From contig CAILNT010000108.1 of NCBI GenBank assembly GCA_903835655.1, positions 1-43,755 on the forward strand: a DNA stretch of 43,755 bases, read 5' to 3'. This stretch comes from an uncultured Pseudomonadota bacterium (lineage in GTDB: Bacteria; Pseudomonadota; Gammaproteobacteria; Burkholderiales; Thiobacillaceae). Positions 1-7,845 of this stretch are shown here, piece after piece (position 1 is the stretch's first letter; each line of letters begins with the position of its first letter). The position numbers and the translations under genes were made by a program. Under the pieces are notes generated by a model, which did not search any database, had not been told where the DNA came from, and was given only the letters and a program-made list of their open reading frames with translations.

Positions 1-144
1 CTCCCCCCTCTTCCAAAGGAAGACCGGGGGGACGGCCAGCCAGGCGAGGATGCGTACCAGAGGGAGAGATCGCTCCCCCCTCATCCAAAGGAAGACCGGG
101 GGGACGGCCAGCCAGGCGAGGATGCGCACCAGAGGGAGAGGTCG
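1..144. repeat. Two tandem 72-bp direct repeats
   Basis: Positions 1-72 and 73-144 are near-identical 72-bp units. Both begin CTCCCCCCTC and share AAAGGAAGACCGGGGGGAC, GCCAGCCAGGCGAGGATGCG and AGAGGGAGAG, with only a few substitutions (for example gtaccag versus gcaccag). A third unit starts at 145 (CTCCCCCCTTT) but diverges at once into the palindromic element at 143-250. No convincing gene lies here. The array may extend to the left of the window. Confidence 0.9.
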
Positions 145-250
145 CTCCCCCCTTTGGAAAAGGGGGGTTGGGGGGGATTTCTGCAACGCTTGCGCGGGCG
201 TAACGGTCGGCAAAGCCCCTCTGCCCCCCTTCGACAAAGGGGGGTGAGCG
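143..250. repeat. MITE-like palindromic element
   Basis: The left arm reads CGCTCCCCCCTTT, then GGAA, then AAGGGGGG and a G-rich stretch ending GGATTT. The right arm, read on the opposite strand, is CGCTCACCCCCCTTT, then GTCG, then AAGGGGGGCAGAGGGGCTTT. The two arms are therefore inverted copies of about 38 nt, each with its own small hairpin, around a core of about 30 bp. This is the form of a small non-autonomous dispersed repeat. It lies just downstream of the minus-strand adaptor gene, where its hairpins could slow or end transcription. That role is inference. Confidence 0.65.
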
Positions 251-269
251 ACAGCCGGACGGCACCAGC

Positions 270-1385
270 TCATGGCTTGGCCGGAACCGCGTTCACCGGG
301 CTGCCCGGCCGCGCCTTCTGCACGCCGTTGACGATGACTCTTTCTCCGCCTTTCAGCCCCGAGTCGATGATCCAGTCGGAGCCCGACAGGCCACCGGTCT
401 TGACCGGTTGCGGCATCACCTTGCCGTCGGCGCCGACGACCAGCAGCATCTGGCCCTGGGGCGAGACCTGGAGGGCGCGTTGCGGCACGACTATGGCGTT
501 CAGGGCCTGCGCCACGGGCAGGCGCACGGTCACGAACTGACCCGGCAGCAAGGCGCGGTCCGGATTGGGAAATTCGCCGCGCAATCCCACCGAGCCGGTC
601 ACCGGATCGACCACGAGATCGTTGAACAGGAGTTTCCCGGACAGCGGGTAGACCCGGCCATTTTCCAGGACCAGTTGCAGCGACACCTTGCTGGCCCGGC
701 TCTCGCGCAAGCGCAGGAATTCGGCGCTGGACTGAGAGAAATTTACCCAGATTGGATCATATTGCTCGATGTTGGCCAGGGGCGTGGCCTCATTCCTGCC
801 CACCAGCGCGCCCTCGCTCACCAGGGCGCGACCGATGCGCCCGGAAATGGGCGCAGTCACGGTCGCATAGGAAAGGTCAATCTCGGCGCGCGTCACTGCC
901 GCCTGCGCCCCCGCCACCTCGGCATCCGACTGCGCACGGGCCGCGACGGATTGGTCCAGATCCTGCCTGCTGATCGCCTTGCTGCCCGCCAATGCCTGCA
1001 TGCGCTCCTGATTCTGCGCGGCGATCAAGGCCTGCGCCTGCGCCTTGGCCAGGCTGGCGCGCGCGCCGGCGAGATTGGCCGCCAGGGTGCGGCCGTCGAT
1101 GCGGAACAACACCTCACCGGCTCTGACTTCGCTGCCCTCGACATAGACGCGCCGCTCGACGATGCCTTCCACCCGCGCGGTCACGATTGCAGTGCGCACC
1201 GCCTGCATGCGCCCCGGCGCCTCGATACTGCGCGGCACGCTGCGCGGCGCCACGGTGATGATTTCCACTTCCGGCGGCGGCATGCCGGCCATGCCGCCGC
1301 CGGACTGTGGCGCGGGTTTGCAGGCGGCAAGGAGGGTGAGCAAAACGATCGGCAACAGCCGAACGAGGATGGGGCGACACTTCAA
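270..1385 (-). CDS. RND efflux periplasmic adaptor (membrane fusion) lipoprotein
   Basis: A 371-residue protein with the N-terminus of a lipoprotein: a basic start, a hydrophobic stretch and the lipobox LLAAC at about residues 18-22. The mature part shows the AcrA/MexA layout: a barrel-sandwich half (ARVEGIVERRVYVEGSEV), an Ala/Gln-rich coiled-coil hairpin, the second lipoyl half (YATVTAPISGRIG), then beta-barrel and membrane-proximal domains ending in GLKGGERVIVNGVQKARPG. Such adaptors join an inner-membrane RND pump to an outer-membrane channel. I place the start at the TTG at 1385 because GGAG lies 6 nt upstream and the signal peptide begins there; the frame stays open much further upstream but shows no protein features. 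The pump gene would be expected downstream, left of the window, beyond the repeats at 1-250. hisD is divergent. Confidence 0.9.
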   Translation of the reverse strand: MKCRPILVRLLPIVLLTLLAACKPAPQSGGGMAGMPPPEVEIITVAPRSVPRSIEAPGRMQAVRTAIVTARVEGIVERRVYVEGSEVRAGEVLFRIDGRTLAANLAGARASLAKAQAQALIAAQNQERMQALAGSKAISRQDLDQSVAARAQSDAEVAGAQAAVTRAEIDLSYATVTAPISGRIGRALVSEGALVGRNEATPLANIEQYDPIWVNFSQSSAEFLRLRESRASKVSLQLVLENGRVYPLSGKLLFNDLVVDPVTGSVGLRGEFPNPDRALLPGQFVTVRLPVAQALNAIVVPQRALQVSPQGQMLLVVGADGKVMPQPVKTGGLSGSDWIIDSGLKGGERVIVNGVQKARPGSPVNAVPAKP

Positions 1386-1499
1386 GATGAACTCCAACGC
1401 GACAGGATCGGGCAGGGTGAACGAGATAGCTTCCCTGAACGCCGAGGGTAAAGCAATGGCTATAATTTCGCACCGCTTCAATTTACCTGTGGGCCTGCC

Positions 1500-2804
1500 A
1501 TGATCGACCTCACCCTCGCCCGTCTCGACGCCGCCGCCCCCGACTTTGGCGCCCGCCTCGCCCAGCTTCTCGCCTTCAACGATGCCACCGACGACGCGGT
1601 GCAAAACGCCGTCTCGGAAATCCTGGCCGCGGTAAAAACGCGCGGCGATGCGGCAGTGATCGAATACACCGCCCGCTTCGACCGCCTCGAAGTGGCGAAC
1701 ATGGCCGCACTGGAGATCCCCCAGGAGGAATTGCGCGCGGCGCTGGAGCAATTGCCCGCACACCTGGGACAGGCCCTGCGCCACGCCGCGGAGCGCGTGC
1801 GTGCCTATCACCAGAGGCAGCGCCAGGAATCCTGGACCTACACCGAGCCCGACGGCACGGTGCTGGGACAACAGGTCACCGCGCTCGACCGCGTCGGCCT
1901 CTATGTGCCAGGCGGCAAGGCGGCCTACCCCTCTTCCGTCCTGATGAACGCCATTCCCGCCAAAGTGGCGGGCGTGAAGGAACTCATCATGGTGGTGCCC
2001 ACGCCGGACGGGGTGAAGAACGACCTGGTGCTGGCGGCCGCGGCGCTGGCCGGCGTGGACCGGGTATTTCGCATCGGCGGCGCGCAGGCCGTCGCGGCCC
2101 TGGCCTACGGCACCGAAACCATCCCGCAAGTGGACAAGATCGTAGGCCCCGGCAACGCTTATGTAGCCGAAGCCAAGCGCCGCGTATTCGGCATCGTCGG
2201 CATCGACATGATCGCCGGCCCCTCAGAAATCCTGGTGATCTGCGACGGCGAGACCGACCCCGACTGGATCGCGATGGACCTGTTCTCGCAAGCCGAACAC
2301 GATGAACTGGCGCAATCCATCCTGATCTGCCCGGATGCCACCTATCTCGACGCCGTCGAAGCCAGCATACGCAAGCTCTTGCCGGCCATGCCGCGACAAG
2401 CCGTGATCGCCACCTCCCTGGCCAACCGCGCCGGCCTCATCCTCTGCCGCGACCTCGACCAAGCGGCGGAAATCGCCAACCGCATCGCCCCGGAACACCT
2501 GGAACTATCCGTGGCGGACCCGGACACGCTGCTCCCCAGTATCCGCCACGCCGGCGCCATCTTCATGGGTCGCAACACCTGCGAAGCGCTGGGCGACTAC
2601 TGCGCCGGACCCAACCACGTCCTGCCCACCTCGCGCACCGCGCGCTTCTCCTCGCCACTGGGCGTGTATGACTTTCAGAAGCGTTCCAGCCTCATCCACG
2701 TCTCTGCCGAGGGGGCGCACACCCTGGGCGAGACCGCCGCCGCCCTGGCTTATGGGGAAGGATTGCAAGCCCATGGCCGCTCCGCGGAATACCGGATGCG
2801 CTAG
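1500..2804 (+). CDS. hisD: Histidinol dehydrogenase
   Basis: 434 residues, the usual length for HisD, which oxidises L-histidinol to L-histidine in two NAD-dependent steps, the last of histidine biosynthesis, in the cytoplasm. Recognisable family segments are [20 protein letters not shown], the nucleotide-binding region [35 protein letters not shown], the zinc/catalytic segment [19 protein letters not shown] and the C-terminal [21 protein letters not shown] hexamer at 1461-1466 sits 33 bp before the start, but I see no good -35 partner. No hisG or hisC is adjacent: an adaptor gene is divergent on the left and an Rpn-type nuclease follows on the right. The gene therefore stands apart from the clusters in which hisD is often found. 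Confidence 0.97.
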   Translation: MIDLTLARLDAAAPDFGARLAQLLAFNDATDDAVQNAVSEILAAVKTRGDAAVIEYTARFDRLEVANMAALEIPQEELRAALEQLPAHLGQALRHAAERVRAYHQRQRQESWTYTEPDGTVLGQQVTALDRVGLYVPGGKAAYPSSVLMNAIPAKVAGVKELIMVVPTPDGVKNDLVLAAAALAGVDRVFRIGGAQAVAALAYGTETIPQVDKIVGPGNAYVAEAKRRVFGIVGIDMIAGPSEILVICDGETDPDWIAMDLFSQAEHDELAQSILICPDATYLDAVEASIRKLLPAMPRQAVIATSLANRAGLILCRDLDQAAEIANRIAPEHLELSVADPDTLLPSIRHAGAIFMGRNTCEALGDYCAGPNHVLPTSRTARFSSPLGVYDFQKRSSLIHVSAEGAHTLGETAAALAYGEGLQAHGRSAEYRMR

Positions 2805-2934
2805 GGAAGCGCAGTACAAACCCTTCAGCGCAATGGGCGCACACCTTCCACTCATCATGACTTCTTGTCTCGCCCGGCTCAGTGCAGATACCGCGCGGAC
2901 AGACCCCACGTACCACGCATGAATCTGAACGCTC

Positions 2935-3876
2935 ATGGCCGATAAAGACATCGTCTCCAAAGACCTGCTCAAGCGTATCGCGGTGGACATCGCCCGCATG
3001 CTCCTGCACCTTGATGTGGATAGCGCGGAAATCATCGAAACCGAATACCATCGCATCGAAGATCGGCGAGCCGACTTGGTCGCGCACATGTCGGGTGAGG
3101 AAGGCGAGTTCATCCTGCACATCGAAGTCCAGAACGATAATGACAAGAAGATGGCCCAGCGCATGCTGCGCTACCGCAGTGACATCATCGCAGCCCGGCC
3201 GGCGCTGGACGTGCGCCAATACCTACTTTACATTGGCAAGTCCGCCTTCTCCATGGCCGAGGGCATCCAGCAAACCGGGCTGGATTTTCTCTACCGCACC
3301 ATGGACATGGCCAAGGTGGACTGCCAGGCTTTGCTGAGGCAAGACACGCCGGACGCACTGGTACTCGCCATCCTGTGTGACTTCAAAGGGCGTTCGGCGC
3401 AGGAAGTAGTACATTTCATCGTGCAACGCTTACACCAGTTGACTGGGGAAAGCGAAGGCAGGTTCCGGGAATACATGCGCATGCTGGAGGTCCTTTCCAC
3501 CAACCGCGGCCTGGATAAGGTCATTGAAGAGGAAGAGAAGATGCTGAGTAGAGTCGATGAAACCACCCTGCCCTCCTACAGGATCGGGTTGCAGCGAGGT
3601 CTGAGTGATGGTTTGGAACAGGGCATCGAGCAGGGCATCGAGCAGGGCATCGAGCAGGGCATGGAGAAGGGCATCGAGCGGGGCCGGCAGCAAGGGGAAG
3701 AAAGGGTGATATTGCGCCTGATCACTCGCCGCTTCGGCCCGGTCAGCCAGGAAACCCGCGAGCGCCTCGAAACCGCCACGCCAACCCAACTCGAAAATTG
3801 GGCCGACAACATTCTGGAAGCCAGGACGCTCGAAGAAGTATTTTCAGGTGCCGGCGCCCCCAGTGGGAACGTGTAA
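2935..3876 (+). CDS. Rpn-family PD-(D/E)XK nuclease / transposase-like protein
   Basis: 313 residues. The N-terminal half carries a PD-(D/E)XK core: Asp47 in RRADLV and the Glu64-x-Gln66 pair in HIEVQ, typical of Rpn (recombination-promoting nuclease, PDDEXK_2) proteins. A helical middle follows, then a repeated linker (GIEQ units, residues about 224-250) and a C-terminal segment like DUF4351 (LRLITRRFGPVSQETRERLETAT). Rpn proteins are DNA endonucleases linked to recombination and phage defence. The linker is encoded by 12-bp repeats, so its length could vary between strains without changing frame. The gene stands alone between hisD and a glycosyltransferase gene, 130 bp after hisD. Confidence 0.8.
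   Translation: MADKDIVSKDLLKRIAVDIARMLLHLDVDSAEIIETEYHRIEDRRADLVAHMSGEEGEFILHIEVQNDNDKKMAQRMLRYRSDIIAARPALDVRQYLLYIGKSAFSMAEGIQQTGLDFLYRTMDMAKVDCQALLRQDTPDALVLAILCDFKGRSAQEVVHFIVQRLHQLTGESEGRFREYMRMLEVLSTNRGLDKVIEEEEKMLSRVDETTLPSYRIGLQRGLSDGLEQGIEQGIEQGIEQGMEKGIERGRQQGEERVILRLITRRFGPVSQETRERLETATPTQLENWADNILEARTLEEVFSGAGAPSGNV
3622..3681 (+). repeat. 12-bp in-frame coding repeats (Gly-Ile-Glu-Gln)
   Basis: Three exact tandem copies of GGCATCGAGCAG (3622-3657) are followed by two variants, GGCATGGAGAAG and GGCATCGAGCGG. They encode the GIEQ-type linker of the Rpn-like nuclease. Because the period is a multiple of three, slippage would change linker length and not the frame. Confidence 0.9.
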
Positions 3877-4092
3877 CAGGGGATACCGGAACGCCAAGCG
3901 CGCAAGCGCAGGCACGTCGGGCGGACGCTGGAGAACCAAGCCTTGCCGCGTCTAACTTCCGCTACCGAATCATCCTCCTCCGCTACCGGAACACCCGAGC
4001 TCCGCCGTAAGGTCACAAATCTAGGGCATAATGGCCGGTGCATGGCGCGCCCCAGTACCAGCCGATGGAGCGCGCGAATTCGACCACCCACG

Positions 4093-5667
4093 ATGCAGCA
4101 CATGAGACTACGCCTTCCATCCACCATCATCAGCGTCTTGCTGGCCATATTCTTCGTGCTCGCCATCACCCGACCACCAGTGAAGTACTACCCCATGGTT
4201 GAGGTCGAAACGCGAGACCCCACAGGTGGCCTTGTTCTCAGTTTCCTGCTAGACAGCCGTCCAACCCTGTTTGACTGCGAAGCGCTGACCGGTAATATTT
4301 CCAGACGAATACTGGAAGTCTGTTCAATTTGCAGTGTGACTCAATTGCGCTGCAACAACACGCTGAACAAGTCCCAGGAGGACGCATTATCCGAACAAGC
4401 ACTCGATATTCCTTCCGGCCGTATGAAAAATGGAGTCGTACTCTTTCGCTCTAACAACCCGAATTTAGCGTTAGCCGCATGCCAAGAAACGGCCAAGAAG
4501 TCCTCCAAGAGCGCAGCTCCAGTAGAATGTTTTTCAGCGAACAGCCCTCGCCCGAATTTGCACGTCGTGCATCCGTTATGGCCCATCTCCAATCTGCTAT
4601 TACTCATCGTCACGGCTCTATCCGCCGTTTGGCTGACAGTCTGGTTGATAATCAAATACGATCATCTGCACGCACACCTATCGCACGATTACTGCGATAC
4701 CGGTCCTCAGAAATACCATGAGGAACCCACCCCACGCATCGGAGGACTCGCAATCATGGCTGGCCTATTGGCCGCGGGTGGATTCATGCTTCTGTCAGAG
4801 AAAATCGATATAGATCGGAACTATGGACTACTGTTGATTGCTGGCATTCCGGCATTCCTTGGAGGTTTTATAGAAGACCTAACCAAGAAAGTCGGTGTCA
4901 CCGAACGTCTACTGCTTACGATGCTATCCGGAGCGATCGCAGCCTGGCTTCTGGATGCCGTACTCCCACGACTGGATATACCGGGCGTCGATAACGCCAT
5001 GCTTTGGCCTCCGTTTGCCGTCGCCATCACCATTTTCGCGGTCGGTGGTGTCGCCAATGCCGTGAACATCATCGACGGTTACAATGGCCTTGCCAGCGGC
5101 TTCGCGATCATCGCATTCACCACCCTGTCTTATGTTGCTTATCTCGTAGGCGACAACTTTGTGTTTTTCACAGCTGTCAGTATGGCAAGTGCCCTGCTGG
5201 GATTTTTCTTCTGGAACTGGCCAGGAGGAAAAATATTTCTCGGGGATGGCGGCGCATATTTGACAGGCTTTCTACTTGCGGAGCTATCAGTATTTCTGGT
5301 TGCACGCAACCCTACAGTTTCTCCGTGGTTCCCACTTGCCATTCTGATCTACCCCATATTCGAAACCCTCTATACGATTTATCGCCGTAAACTCATGAAT
5401 GGATTGTCACCGGGCCAGCCAGACAACAAACACTTGCACCAACTCATCCACGATAATTTGGTAACCCATGCGTCAATTTCAGAAACGCCTTTCTGTAATC
5501 TCCAGACAAACAACCAGGTGGCAAAATTCCTTCTGGCACCCGTGCTGGTAATGGCAGTGGTCTGCGCCTTATTCTGGAAATCTACCGGACTTACCCTTAC
5601 TGCCTCAGTGGCGTACTGTGTGTTTTACATTTTAAATTATCGGCGAATCGCCAATCGCGAATTGTGA
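4093..5667 (+). CDS. WecA/MraY-family sugar-phosphate transferase with Cys-rich N-terminal region
   Basis: 524 residues from the ATG at 4093; ATGs at 4102 and further upstream are possible. The C-terminal two thirds is a polytopic glycosyltransferase family 4 enzyme. It has PTPRIGGLAI near the first helices, the cytoplasmic acidic loop IEDLTKKVGVTERLLL, the hallmark NIIDGYNGLASG at about residue 324, FLGDGGAYLTGF at about 383, and the His-containing loop DNKHLHQLIHD. Such enzymes move a sugar-1-phosphate from a UDP-sugar to undecaprenyl phosphate, starting O-antigen, capsule or exopolysaccharide synthesis. The first 190 residues are unusual: one membrane helix (about 4-24), a region of about 135 residues with at least six cysteines, probably periplasmic, then a second helix before the catalytic part. 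The family's core is normally about 350 residues. No other sugar gene is adjacent. The substrate cannot be told from sequence. Confidence 0.85.
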   Translation: MQHMRLRLPSTIISVLLAIFFVLAITRPPVKYYPMVEVETRDPTGGLVLSFLLDSRPTLFDCEALTGNISRRILEVCSICSVTQLRCNNTLNKSQEDALSEQALDIPSGRMKNGVVLFRSNNPNLALAACQETAKKSSKSAAPVECFSANSPRPNLHVVHPLWPISNLLLLIVTALSAVWLTVWLIIKYDHLHAHLSHDYCDTGPQKYHEEPTPRIGGLAIMAGLLAAGGFMLLSEKIDIDRNYGLLLIAGIPAFLGGFIEDLTKKVGVTERLLLTMLSGAIAAWLLDAVLPRLDIPGVDNAMLWPPFAVAITIFAVGGVANAVNIIDGYNGLASGFAIIAFTTLSYVAYLVGDNFVFFTAVSMASALLGFFFWNWPGGKIFLGDGGAYLTGFLLAELSVFLVARNPTVSPWFPLAILIYPIFETLYTIYRRKLMNGLSPGQPDNKHLHQLIHDNLVTHASISETPFCNLQTNNQVAKFLLAPVLVMAVVCALFWKSTGLTLTASVAYCVFYILNYRRIANREL

Positions 5668-5882
5668 CTTCGGACAATAAAAAAATACCATTGCATTGAA
5701 GTCATCATGGTTAACACACTTCAATATCAATGGATTACGGATGCAATTCCACCACAATCATTGACTGGATCGTATGCTCCATCTGCCAAGTTGTGTGGAT
5801 TGCGTGCGCACGCCCATGCGGTTTGCCAATTATGCCATCTTCTTGCAAAGAGTTGAATACGACAAACCGTCGGATTGGTCGT

Positions 5883-6620
5883 TTACCAGCGAATTCCGAT
5901 CTTTGCGGACAGTGTGTCATTATTTCCAGTACGGTCGTACTCTAGAGCCAGATTGCCAAGCAGGATATTCCAGTTAATGCCGGCGAATACTTTACTTTCT
6001 GTCTGATTGACCGAGCTCAACAGAGAGGCAAACGGCGCAGGCAAATGTGCTGTGGAATTGCTGTTGACAACGCCTACGCCAGCATAGGGCGTTATCCCCA
6101 GAAAGCCCTTGGAAACCAGCAATTCCAATCCTTTGCTATCGAATCCGAGTTGATCGACCCCATCGAGCTTTGTATAGGTCCCCCGTATCGCTAGCGCGGG
6201 AGTCACCGCGGTACCTTCGAGGATGGAATATTTTAGCGCGGCGCCGTATAGGTGAATGTTAGTGGTAGGCACGGCAGTATAGAAGCCGCTGATGTCGATG
6301 CCGAACGGCAATCCTTTTGAAATCTGCAGTTTCGGAATCGGAAGAAAACCCACATCGGTGCCTGTGGCCTGTTGCCAAACATTGCTGTTCTTCATGCGCA
6401 CGACGGACACGCCCAAACTGGCATCGAAACCAGTAATACCAAGATTGGTGGCCGGCTCCACCGCTTTATAACTGAGCGCAGAGGTTATATCCCGAGAAAA
6501 ATCCTTGAATTGCTGCTGGTTCAGTGATTTTAAATTATTGATGTCGGAAGCCACCGCGTTGCCGACCAAGAACAATACCGGAGAAGCAATTAGCGCACCG
6601 AAAATTTTACCAAATCGCAT
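5883..6620 (-). CDS. Small outer-membrane beta-barrel protein
   Basis: 245 residues with a clear signal peptide (basic start, hydrophobic core, cleavage near VASD). The mature chain has alternating hydrophobic and polar strands separated by short turns and ends in LSAKIGIRW, an aromatic C-terminal beta-signal of the kind read by the BAM complex. GGAG lies 7 nt before the ATG and fixes the start. I cannot name the family with certainty; it resembles uncharacterised porin-like barrels. It is convergent with the glycosyltransferase gene, and its upstream region holds repeats. Nothing shows what it transports or binds. Confidence 0.7.
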   Translation of the reverse strand: MRFGKIFGALIASPVLFLVGNAVASDINNLKSLNQQQFKDFSRDITSALSYKAVEPATNLGITGFDASLGVSVVRMKNSNVWQQATGTDVGFLPIPKLQISKGLPFGIDISGFYTAVPTTNIHLYGAALKYSILEGTAVTPALAIRGTYTKLDGVDQLGFDSKGLELLVSKGFLGITPYAGVGVVNSNSTAHLPAPFASLLSSVNQTESKVFAGINWNILLGNLALEYDRTGNNDTLSAKIGIRW

Positions 6621-6910
6621 GACAATACTCCTTTATTACTGAGGTTATGGAAAGCAAGTGACACCAGTTCTTTGCCTTGACTGCAATGCCGATGCAGCGA
6701 CCTTTGCAGCGTAAGGCCGAGAATCCGCATCGACTGAAACAACAACCACTAGGTAGCCGCTGATTTTTCGGCTTCGTTCATGGCTCGACAGACTCACCAC
6801 GAACGGAATCAATGGGTTGCCGTTCGTCATGAGCTTGTTTAAGGATTTAGTGTGAACGTCGCAAAGCGACGCACAAAGCTCCCATCTCCTTCCGGGAGAT
6901 GGGTTGGGGC

Positions 6911-6955
6911 AGCCAGAGACTTGGCCGACGTATTCTGGCGGCCAAGTCTCTGGCT
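6911..6955. repeat. Perfect 17-bp inverted repeat (hairpin)
   Basis: AGCCAGAGACTTGGCCG at 6911-6927 is followed after 11 nt by its exact reverse complement at 6939-6955. A smaller hairpin, CCCATCTCC / GGAGATGGG, lies just before it (6881-6889 and 6895-6903). Both sit in the segment found only in copy A of the composite repeat. No run of T follows, so it is not an obvious terminator. Confidence 0.9.
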
Positions 6956-7119
6956 GGTAGTTCCAACAGTGAGGGAAACGGGCACGACCAGACGTTCATC
7001 ATCCGCGGGCGACTTACTCGTCATGCCCGTTAAACAGTGTCACTTAACACGAATTTCGAAGGGGACACCCGGCATTTATACTCCGTCCAGTATATCCGGT
7101 TCAACACGGCATTACAGGA

Positions 7120-7237
7120 GGGGCGTGGCTTCGCGGCTGTTGCTGCTGGCGGTCAGCGCTGCGGCCTCGGGCAGGCTGCCATGGCTTTCCTTGAGCAGCA
7201 CCCGCGCGGCGAACGCGCCACCGTTTGTTCCAGGGCG
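7120..7237 (-). pseudogene. Fragment related to the DUF4384-protein gene
   Basis: On the minus strand this stretch matches about 120 bp inside the gene at 30158-31597 (about 30716-30836). Shared runs include GCCCTGGAACAAACGGTGG, GGGTGCTGCTCAAGGA, CTGCCCGAGGCCGCAGCGCT and GACCGCCAGCAGCAACAGCC, with a 7-nt length difference that shifts the frame. It encodes the same peptide core, LTASSNSREATPL. It has no start, no signal peptide and no downstream domain, so it cannot be functional. It is the 5' part of the composite repeat; a shorter match lies at 21731-21765. Confidence 0.75.
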
Positions 7238-7315
7238 GTGCGCCTCGTAGGGGTGGGCGGTCATGGGGGCACGGTACCCGGCTCATCCGCGCTGCCGGAG
7301 TCCTCCTTGGATGGC

Positions 7316-7474
7316 TCATCCACGCCTTCCTTTGGAGTGCCCAGGAGCGCGATCGATGGCGCGCTCCACTTCGACGATGGCGCTCAGCACCCATGCTCCA
7401 GTGTCGCCCCAATAGTTGCGATCCGCCAGCCGACGCTGGGCATCCTCGCGCTCGCGCTGAAGAATGAGTTCCAT
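7316..7474 (-). CDS. Small hypothetical ORF or gene remnant (52 aa)
   Basis: A 52-codon frame beginning ATG at 7474, rich in Arg and Glu at its start (LQREREDAQRRLADRNYW) and ending ERAIDRAPGHSKGRRG. Its composition looks protein-like and not random, but I recognise no family. The ribosome-binding site is weak. It lies in the repeat-rich zone before kdp, so it may be the tail of a lost gene. Low certainty. Confidence 0.3.
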   Translation of the reverse strand: MELILQREREDAQRRLADRNYWGDTGAWVLSAIVEVERAIDRAPGHSKGRRG

Positions 7475-7607
7475 GAACCTGACATCCACCGGGATTCATA
7501 CAGAACGCCCCCAGGCCGCCGCTGGGCGGCCGCCCCCCCCCGAGGGGGAGAAGAAAACTCGGAGCGGCCCATCGTTTTCTTGAGTACCCAATAATTCCCC
7601 TCGAAAT

Positions 7608-7646
7608 CTTTACTTAATTTTTATGCGTGCTTACCTAAAGTATCAT
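7608..7646 (+). promoter_or_regulatory. Candidate kdp promoter / KdpE site
   Basis: An AT-rich island in a GC-rich setting just before the first kdp reading frame. It contains CTTTACTTAATTTTTATGCG, resembling the T-rich KdpE-binding sequence before E. coli kdpFABC, and TATCAT at 7641-7646 as a possible -10. I see no strong -35. KdpE is encoded in the same operon, so self-regulation is expected from the family; the exact site is inference. Confidence 0.4.
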
Positions 7647-7663
7647 TTTTCAGGAAGCTTGCC

Positions 7664-7753
7664 ATGGATCTGATCTATCTCTTCACCGGTTTGGCATTCT
7701 TTGCCGCCTCCGCAGCCTTGGTGCTGGTCTTCGAGAAAGTCAGGAGGATTTGA
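7664..7753 (+). CDS. 29-aa single-span membrane protein upstream of kdpF
   Basis: The frame encodes MDLIYLFTGLAFFAASAALV and then LVFEKVRRI: one hydrophobic helix followed by a short charged tail, so probably an inner-membrane peptide with its C-terminus in the cytoplasm. AGGAAG lies 8 nt before the ATG. Its stop overlaps the kdpF start in TGATG (7751-7755), which points to coupled translation. I recall similar unnamed peptides of about 28 residues before kdpF in other bacteria. This suggests a conserved small accessory of the Kdp pump, separate from KdpF. The function is unknown. Confidence 0.65.
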   Translation: MDLIYLFTGLAFFAASAALVLVFEKVRRI

Positions 7754-7845
7754 TGAACAGTCTCTATCTCTTCGCCCTGATCGTCACGCTGGCGGTATTC
7801 GTCTATCTGGTGGTGGTCCTGTTCTTTCCGGAGAAATTCTCATGA
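7753..7845 (+). CDS. kdpF: KdpF, small subunit of the potassium-transporting ATPase
   Basis: 30 residues (MNSLYLFALI through FFPEKFS): one membrane helix with the short polar tail ending in the F-PEKF pattern typical of KdpF. KdpF stabilises the KdpFABC complex in the inner membrane. AGGAGG at 7742-7747, inside the preceding frame, lies 5 nt before the ATG. Its stop overlaps the kdpA start by ATGA (7842-7845). Position, size and sequence agree. Confidence 0.9.
   Translation: MNSLYLFALIVTLAVFVYLVVVLFFPEKFS

Larger units (their letters stand above)
6753..7240 (-). repeat. Composite dispersed repeat, copy A (inverted relative to 21690-21957)
   Basis: Read on the minus strand, this stretch has the same order of parts as 21731-21957 on the plus strand. 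First is a gene-fragment part, then a block holding GGTGTCCCCTTCGAAATT (7033-7157 matches 21731-21857), then a block holding CGGCAACCCATTGATTCCGT followed by TCGTGGTGAG (6753-6830 matches 21881-21957). Copy A carries about 200 extra bp (about 6831-7032) between the two blocks, containing two hairpins (6881-6903 and 6911-6955). The second block resembles dispersed repeats I know from other proteobacterial genomes. I see no intact gene in 6621-7315. Confidence 0.8.

Noticed and set aside
1-144. The tandem repeats as a CRISPR array
   Set aside because: The 72-bp unit is repeated as a whole with no unique spacers between short repeats.
1386-2129. Upstream extension of the efflux adaptor frame
   Set aside because: The frame is open but runs antisense through hisD. 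A TTG at 1385 with GGAG and a lipoprotein signal marks the real start.
3622-3681. The 12-bp repeats as a phase-variation switch
   Set aside because: The period is a multiple of three, so changing copy number cannot switch the gene off.
5735-5945. Overlapping short frames on both strands after the glycosyltransferase gene
   Set aside because: No ribosome-binding site, no recognisable composition, and partial overlap with the barrel gene. I treat 5668-5882 as plain intergenic DNA.
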